From Hofstenia miamia (taxonomy: Eukaryota; Xenacoelomorpha; Acoela): 64,000 nucleotides of DNA. The stretch's first letter is position 1; each line of letters opens with the position of its first letter. This document shows, one piece after another, positions 40,201 to 49,730 of this stretch. A program made the translations under genes and the position numbers. The stretch is taken from positions 2,729,740 through 2,793,739 of the forward strand of contig SCFE01000008.1 of NCBI GenBank assembly GCA_004352715.1, in the 5' to 3' direction. The notes below the pieces were generated by a model. That model saw only the letters and a list, made by a program, of their open reading frames with translations. It did not search any database and was not told the DNA's origin.

Positions 40201-43200
40201 TCACTTTGTCAAGTGAACAATTTTCTCGAAGTCTATATGTTAATGTGCTCCTCTATTATTGTGAATATTTGTGATAATACTTATTCTCGTCTCGGAGGTA
40301 TAACAGGTCGACGCAACCAAGCCAATGTGATCCCTCTGTATAAATTTTTTACAACTTAGTTCTGACTGGGTCGAGTAAGGCCAGACCGGATCTTATCAGT
40401 CAAATGGGTCGTTTAAAAAATAATTTGTAATTTGATTTATCATTAATATGCGCTAGCATTTTTAAGCCAATCTTCTGGTCAACAGCATCTCTAGCATCAA
40501 AAACCTTCCTATGCAATATCATATTGTATTTTCTAGATAAGTTCCACTTGTGATGAAACATTTTCTATCTGATTTATTTACTGATAGTAATTACTTCTAC
40601 CCCCTTCGAATATTAAAACAAATTTGTAGTATGTGTGCCCAACTAGAACGCTAATGAAATGCATCGATCTTTAATTGTTTGTCCATATTTACTGGTATGA
40701 TATGCATAGACAATTATGCCATTATATCTAAACTATTTCTCAAAAAACTGTGCTAGAATTATAGTATAATTTCTTTAAAGGAATCGAATCAGAAATGAAA
40801 TAAATTTGAAAGTTTGGAATCGCAAAGCACTAAGGCCTACTGATTCCCTTACCAAGCTTATTTTTTATCTAAACGCATTAGATGTAGCAAAAGTTAAAAG
40901 AGAAGCACATTTAAACAGGTCTGAGAAATATGCAATAAATAAAACAATTAATATAATAATAAGTAATGAGAAAGTAAATGAGCAACCGACATTAGATCAT
41001 TATTATAAAATTAATATATATACACTGCAACCATGGACGCCTTTACGGACGTGACGGTGAAGGGGGCAGTGCTTCCACAAAAATTAAATTTGTTTGACTT
41101 GATTTAATATTTTTGATTTACTGGTGAATTTATGATAATTAGTATGTAAAGCTATTATAAAATAAGTAGTACATACCCCAACTCCAGCTCCTCTTCTGCC
41201 CCAAAAAAATAACATTTGAAATATCAGTCTGGGTCAAGCGACTAGTGGATCATATATAGTGATGAATTATTTTCACGTTTATTTAAAAAGAGCATAATTT
41301 ATAGTTCCACTAAGATTGGATTCATCTTGAGATTTTTTAATTTTTGACCTTGCCAATGCTTATTTAGCTCTTGTTTACTTATCTATTCCTTCAGCATCGG
41401 AGATAACATTAACTTAACTAAGAAATGGTTGTAGCATCATTTTTATAAACTTCGGTTAAGCATATGGAATTCTCGTAAAAATAAAAAACAACTTAAGTTG
41501 AAGCATAACAGGTAATATTAAAATTTGTATTTGTACGCCCTGTCAAAAAAGCAAGTGACAAATTCAACTATATTATCACTGAATTCTGCTTAACACTCCA
41601 TGATCTTAATAACAGTAATCTCTGATATGAAGTATAAAACAATAAATTTTACAAGTTCAATATTTTTTACAATATTCAGGAAAAGTTGAGCTCATTTCTA
41701 CCTAAGTGTAAGATGACAACCGCTAAAATTCATCTTCCATAATTCAAATAGCTACAGAGCATTTAATCGAAATAAGCAGACGACTGTTTTTTTGAAAATT
41801 TATGCTAATGTAGTGTTTCTAAATTTAAAAACATCCCCATGGATACTCATTTCACATAAACCTTACCTTATGCTCATCTAATTTTGATATACCTAACCTC
41901 ATGTATCGACCCGGCCCACCTCAAACCCTTATAGAAAATGTAGAGGAAGAAATAGATATATGTTAAAATAAATTCATTTATTAAATATAAATAATAAAAT
42001 ACAGACATGCTAAAATAATTTTAAAATAATTGTCCTTTCACCGTATGCTTCGGCAAAACTTAAAACGCATCACATTCATTTCTACTTTAAAATAGTCTGT
42101 TAACAGTGCAATCCAAAGCTTTGTAATGTTTCTAAAAAATCATTACATTCCTTTAGAAAAGACCATTAACCAAACTACGAAATGAAGGTAAGCGACATCT
42201 AAAACAAATTAATAATATGGAATCTTTAAAAGAATTATTCAAAGGAACGACTTAACCTTGGTTCTCTAACATACATTTTCACAACTAAAGGTTTTTAAGA
42301 TAAGAAAAAAGGAGCACTTCTAACGTCGTTTGAAACGGATCAAACATACAACTCATTAAACTCATGAGGCACATTGTTTACAAAGGAGAAAAAACAGATT
42401 TTTCAAGGTTTTTTTTACATTAGAGCAAAGGTTCTCATTGAAGTGACATTCCCCATCGGTGGGAATTTTAGGATTTAAGGGGTGAAATATGACCTTATAG
42501 GAAAGATCTACTGGAGATGCCATACGCCGAATATTTGAAGTACATATTATCCGCCTCTAAGGGACATTAAAATTGTTGAAATTTTGGAACTGAGTGGACG
42601 AATGAGGTTTTGACAAATGGTAAAAGGGGTGCATAGTTCGAGTACGCTTCAGAACTCCTGCTTTAGATAATGCATACATATTTGAAATTTTGTAATAGTA
42701 AAAAGTCATACCAGACGTTCACGTTAGGAATACCAAAATGATGAGTCCAGACTTAAGTTGAAGGAAACAATTTTATCCTTTGAACATTTATACAGGTTAA
42801 ATTTCCTATATTATAAAGACTTTATGAAATGATATTACAATGCGCATAGTCAATTTTTTCGTCTGTCGCTTTGCATGACACGTTGCGTTCAAATATTTTC
42901 ACAACATTTTGTCATTCACATTAAAGACGCGAAGTTATTTTTTCAATAATTTCGTATGTAACTTTTTTAATTTGTATATAATAATGACGTTCTAGGATTA
43001 AAAGAGAGGTACTTAGAATGGGCAAACTACATGTAGACCCAAAACCTGTTGTATAATAAATCCATTTTTTAAGTAAAATTATGTGAAAATATACAAAATC
43101 ATACCAAAGATAAGCGCGTTATGACAAAAGAATTAATATCAAATTCTAAATCGCAAGGTCCAATCAGCATCGGGAGTTGAACGAAATACTCTACGGGAGA

Positions 43201-45816
43201 CAATCAACAAAAGAAGCTGATTGAAGCATGCAATGTATCAATAAGACCTTAATTATGTTTATACATTTTAGAGGAAGATGGCAGGCTGTATATTTTGTCT
43301 AGATACAATGAAATCATAATATTAATACATTGTTTATAACCAATACAATTTGATTCATCCTCGCGTTTTACAAGTGAATATTGCTTAAAGATATATTTTA
43401 AAATCAAGAATATAAACAAACAGCAAAAACTTCCATATATATATATATATATATATCATGGGACACATAGTCAGTTTTCATCAATTGCAATTATGGTGGT
43501 TGTTGGAAAAGTTAGACTTAAAAGTGACATTGACTGACAAAACTCACCCAGTTCTCCACAAATTAGATAAATTTAGAACTTTTTGGAATTCTAACAAAGA
43601 GTTTATGATTCACTTTAGTCTGCTAATGCAAGAACATCCAGAAATGTATCACAGAAAGAAAAGATCATCATAAAATTGTTGATAAATTGGAAGAAAGGAT
43701 TCAAAAAACCTTGAAAACCCCAATTAATAATTAATAATAAATAATTAATTAGATAGACTATTCTATTCTGTTATCCAAACAATCACTATTAGGAATATCA
43801 AACAAATTAAGCGCATGGACAGATGTCATTTGACATTTGAAATTTACGCTCTTTAAGTAAGTGTGTATATTTTTAATTTTGTAAATATACACATGTATAG
43901 TAGTTTGTAGCATTTGTTTGTTTGTTTATTTTAGCAATAAATTTGCTTGACTCTAATTAGATATTAATCCTTCTAACCAAAAATTTTATTTAGAGTCATA
44001 AACTATACAGAAATATTTTAGTAAATACGGAGTGTGTTGTTTTTTTGCATAGACTTTATAATAATGANACAAATTAAGCGCATGGACCGATTTCATTTGA
44101 CATTTGAAATTTAATCTCTTTAAGTAAGTGTGTATATTTTTAATTTTGTAAATATACACATGTATAGTAGTTTGTAGCATTTGTTTGTTTGTTTATTTTA
44201 GCAATAAATTTGCTTGACTCTAATTAGATATTAATCCTTCTAACCAAAAATTTTATTTAGAGTCATAAACTATACAGAAATATTTTAGTAAATACGGAGT
44301 GTGTTGTTTTTTTGCATAGACTTTATAATAATGAATGTAAATTACATTAATACTGAATACGATATTATTCTGGACCTTGAAACTATTCTTTCAATTGATT
44401 TCATAAAAATTCAACTCAACGAAGCTCAATCAAGTTCAAATTTAATTAAAATAACAGCTTTTTGAGTTTTGCCTACCGAATTATAATCTGCAAATAGCTA
44501 GCCTGTGGGAGCATGTAAATAAATTAGTCATTTAGAAGTAACTATCTTTTGTATAATATTTTTATTTAATTAACAACTATAGATGATAATATTGAATCGC
44601 AATAAGATTAAGGTGCTTTCAGACAATCAATTTCTATCAACTGAATTTTATACATGCAATTATTTTTGTCTACACTATAGCGTAAATCAGGGCAAAAAAA
44701 AGAATTAAAAGTACATTATCGTAAAAAAATGTTTTTCTCACAGTATTTAGAAAGTTTTACTGTAAAGTTTTGTGCGAGTTTCTCTGAATTTTTCGATATT
44801 TGTGATTATTTATAGGCATAGCATACTAAATTTTGATATAGGTTACAATTTTTTCGTAAAATGAGCTAGCTTCCCCGTTCTACATTTCCTACCCAGGGTA
44901 AAGCTGTTAAGAGAAAGATAGATTTTGTGAGAAGCTCGCGATTATGTTTAGATTGACAGAGTGGTAAATAGCATTTATAAACAACAAACGATGACTTGTC
45001 ATTTGAACTTGGAACATTCTAACGTCAATAATTGCCGTTTTGGGAGTATGTTGGCTACTTGATGTAAGCAAAATAAAATGTCTTAAAAGTTTCCAAGACA
45101 TTGCTTGCGTTTATCATTTTTTTATATTTGATATTATACTCGGAGGAGGGCATTTTCTGCAAAAACTCATTATAGTATTATGCACACTATCAATTTCTAA
45201 CCGCTAATAAAAAAGCAAATAGATTGTTCACACTATCGATTTTAATAGATTTTAATAGATAAAAATGGCAAACGATAGAGCTAATGGACTGGACACTTTT
45301 AGATGAGATCCCCTTCCCAAGAGGACCAACAAATGTGTGTGTTGGAATATAAACGTAGAGCAAAGAAAACTAATTTTGAATAATGTAAGAACTTTAAAAA
45401 TTATTTTATATTCTTACTTTACAATAGACGTCATGACTTCAAATTCTAAAGTCTTACTAAGTCTTTCCACTCATTGCAATGAAACTTATAACTGCAATGC
45501 AGTCTAAGTCAAAAAACATTCGTTATAGATTTAGTTTCGGTAGATGACAATTATTGTGTTTGTGTGAGAACTACTAAGGTTTACACTAATTTCAAAATTG
45601 TAAGTAAAAAAACAATAAAAAATAAGCTTAATTTTAATCAGTGTCTTAACCCTGTTTAAAACAATCATAACTGCATCTAATTATGGATAAACTGAAAAAC
45701 AAAATGTAAGCAAGCTAAACTCGTTGAACAAATACCATAAATTAAATATGTAAATAAAGTCAGAAATAGGTATATGATGCTTCATCGCATTTGCAAAACT
45801 GCTAACTAGAAGAAAA

Positions 45817-45847
<31 letters not shown>

Positions 45848-45985
45848 NNNNNNNNNNNNNNNNNNNNNNNNNNNNNNNNNNNNNNNNNNNNNNNNNNNNN
45901 NNNNNNNNNNNNNNNNNNNNNNNNNNNNNNNNNNNNNNNNNNNNNNNNNNNNNNNNNNNNNNNNNNNNNNNNNNNNNNNNNNNNN

Positions 45986-46018
<33 letters not shown>

Positions 46019-49000
46019 GATAATAATAATAATAATAATTTGGATTCAACTGTTGAGTATGTTATAATTTAAAGAGATTACGACTATACCTGAACCTCTT
46101 TACAAAACCAATCGTGTCTTTCATCTGCGGTATCGAGATGAAGCTGAATGCTTTCCAATTCTCCAACATCTCTAGCTCTGACCTTGAATGTGTGCTTAGA
46201 ACCAGATTCAAATGCAAAAGCCCCGTTTTCATCACGTTTTGACTTGTTTACTAAAAGGCGCTTTTCGCTCTTTTTACCAGAAACTCCTTTTAATTGAAGC
46301 CACAGAGGCGCAGATGTTTTTGCTGAAGGATCCAGTCCAGTTGTCACAATCACTCGATACAAGTTATTCGACGACGGCGACTAAACATTTCGGAACATTT
46401 TAATGGCGTACAAACGCCTACATTACGGCAAAGTAACGCAATTATGATAACACATTTTTAAAAATATATATTTTAGAAATTAATGGATGGAATTAACTTA
46501 ACAAATTGATTAAATTTTATGCATTACGAATTCTAAGGCAAAAAGTTGATGAAAATACGTCATAATACATTAACATTAATTTTACTACAAAATAAGTTTA
46601 AATCCATTAACCACTCAAAGATTTTTTCACAAATCGATCCTCAAAACAGTGAAGTTTGGGGCATAGAAGTTAAAGATGTTGTAACTCAATACCTATTGAA
46701 ATGATGATTTATAGCAGTACAACAGCTTCTAACCTTGCAATGAAGGCTCCAAATGTTATGCGTGACACAGGATTAACGACCTTTTAAAGTAGACACAAGA
46801 TCAGAGTTGGAACCCGTTTTGAAAGCTTCACCAAATGCGGAAGAATTAAATTTTTGAGGAAAATCTATTATGGCCTGCACCAAAAAAGCGACGAATACCA
46901 GTGAAAATTGCAAATTGTGGGCGGTTGATGTAAAAGTCATTGTGCCCAGAACCCCATATGTATATGCATAAACAGGAAGACTAGCATCAAAAAATTAGTA
47001 ACCTAGTTGCTTGCAAAAAAATAAGATAATAAGCATTACTTGAATTCTGGGATTTTCCAAATTTGTTTGGGATTCGATACTAGGCAAATGTAGATGTAGT
47101 AGCGATTAATCTATTATATATATTAAGGCTAGGCGATACATCGTCTAATCAATTCGAAATCGATGTGGGTGTTAATAAACGAATTGAATCGACTCTCGAT
47201 TTTTTGTACTATTGACATTAAAAAGAATTGCGCTGTTTTAGAAGAAAATGAATCAAACAGTCATGAAAAAAGACTGCAGTAATCACTAGGGCGCGTAAAA
47301 GTTGATAAAGTAAAAAAGTTTTTTTGGTGAAAAACCTATTAGCACGATTTATTCAGATATGAAAAATTTGAATTTTGCAAATATTTAGTATGGTTGTAAG
47401 GTCAAAAAATGTCTTATATAATTAGTTAGATGAAAATTTCGTTATTAGTTCAAAATAAGGTTAAAATCGGCTATTTCACCAAGAAACTTCTAAATAGAAG
47501 TCCTTCATTTAATTAGTCAATTGCTAGATTTTTTTGAAAATGTTTTTGAAAATTTGATATCAAATCAAACTAAATGTTTTAATATCATGTTTAAACGAAG
47601 TAATATATATATATATATATATATATAATCTCCAGTTAAATGTTTTTAAAAACATTATCATGACCACGTTTCCATATACTGTGGGAGCAATAAATATATA
47701 TACATTTATATTTCCCGCTTTTTGCTATGGAAAATGCAAAAACCTTACATTTGGCAGGAAACGGTCCGAAATTTCTAAAGCATTTAGCGGGAATCGCACT
47801 TTTTCCCCAAAAACCCTATTTTTTGGCGATTGCTCCCGCAGTATTAACTCGAACTTAAATATATTTACCATGGGGGTAGGTAAATTAAAGAGACACTGTC
47901 CTACAAAATTTCAAGGGTTTATGTTTGGAAACGTAGTCATGATAATGTTTTTAAGGAACATTTAGCGGGAAATATATATATATATACATACATATATATG
48001 AATAGTTTTACCTTTGGAGGGGATTGACGCCGCCATCTGGATATCTTAGTTGCCCAATCATCAGTTTGTGTAATGCGGCCTAAATTCCTTTATTGAATTT
48101 ACATATTTTGAATTAGCTAGTAAATGTGCATGTTACAGTGAGATTGTGAAATGAGGAATTTCGTGAAATCCCTAAAATTCAGTGAATTTGTGAAATTGGT
48201 ATTTCACTTGCCTAACTTCACAAAAACATTAAAATACCTAGATACTTCATGCATTTATTGGAAAAATACTAAACCTAACCCTAACCCTAATCCCAACCCC
48301 AACTCCTCAAATTTAGTTGCTTCCACTGAAATTGCAATTTCACAAATTCACTGAAATTTTACGAAATTTCTAATTACACTATCTTTTGTAACACATATAA
48401 GTATTAAATCCTATGTCAGTATACACTCATTGAAATTAGGTTGTAGTAAATTATGTTTGTAAGCATTTAGACTATACTAAGTATGAGCATGACAAATCTG
48501 CCTGAATTTTGTTGATATGACAAAACCAATTATGATGCTTCAAAACAAAGTCATTCCTTTATACGTTCAGTGCTTTATGAGTCGTAATAGAATTAATATG
48601 GTTATTAATATGCGAATAGTTCCCTTGATAAATAAATTATTAATACTACTCCCTCATAAAGTGTGAGTATAGCAACATTTGTTACATCACTCAATTAGTT
48701 AATGATTTTGAACTTTTAACCCTAGTTGAAATTGGCCTTTTCGGGCTCGCCAATTCTGGAGAGAGAGAATTTCGGCCATCAATCCAACTCTGGATTGGAT
48801 TGTGATACTCAAACGAAATATTCTTTATATCAGCTCTATGAATATTCTGAAATTTAATGCCATTATCATTATTTGTGTGACGTCATCAAAACCCAAATGT
48901 GTTTAGCAGTTGGAAATGTATTAAATATCTGTTTAGCAGTTGGAAATGATGGAATTCATTAAATTCATTCTAAACTTATCAAATATAACTTTCTTTCTTA

Positions 49001-49690
49001 TTGCACATACTTTTTTCTCATATTAAGAATAATAATAATAATAAAAAAAAATAATAATAATAATATTAACAATAATTTTTTGCAAAAATTCTAAGTCCCG
49101 GTTGAAAAAAAGCAGATACTTAGAAAATGTCTATTAGGGAGTTATGATCCCCAGTAAAAGTTAGAAGTCACCTGATCTCACNTGAGCATGACAAATCTGC
49201 CTGAATTTTGTTGATATGACAAAACCAATTATGATGCTTCAAAACAAAGTTATTCCTTTATACGTTCAGTGCTTTATGAGTCGTAATAGAATTAATATGG
49301 TTATTAATATGCGAATAGTTCCCTTGATAAATAAATTATTAATACTACTCCCTCATAAAGTGTGAGTGTAGCAAAATTTGTTACATCACGCAATTAGTTA
49401 ATGATTTTGAACGTTTAACCCTAGTTGAAATTGGCCTTTTCGGGCTCGCCAATTCTGGAGAGAGAGAATTTCGGCCATCAATCCAACTCTGGATTGGATT
49501 GTGATACTCAAACGAAATATTCTTTATATCAGCTCTATGAATATTCTGAAATTTAATGCCATTATCATTATTTGTGTGACATCATCAAAACCCAAATGTG
49601 TTTAGCAGTTGGAAATGATGGAATTCATTAAATTCATTCTAAACTTATCAAATATAATTTTCTTTCTTATTGCACATACTTTTTTCTCAT

Positions 49691-49730
<40 letters not shown>

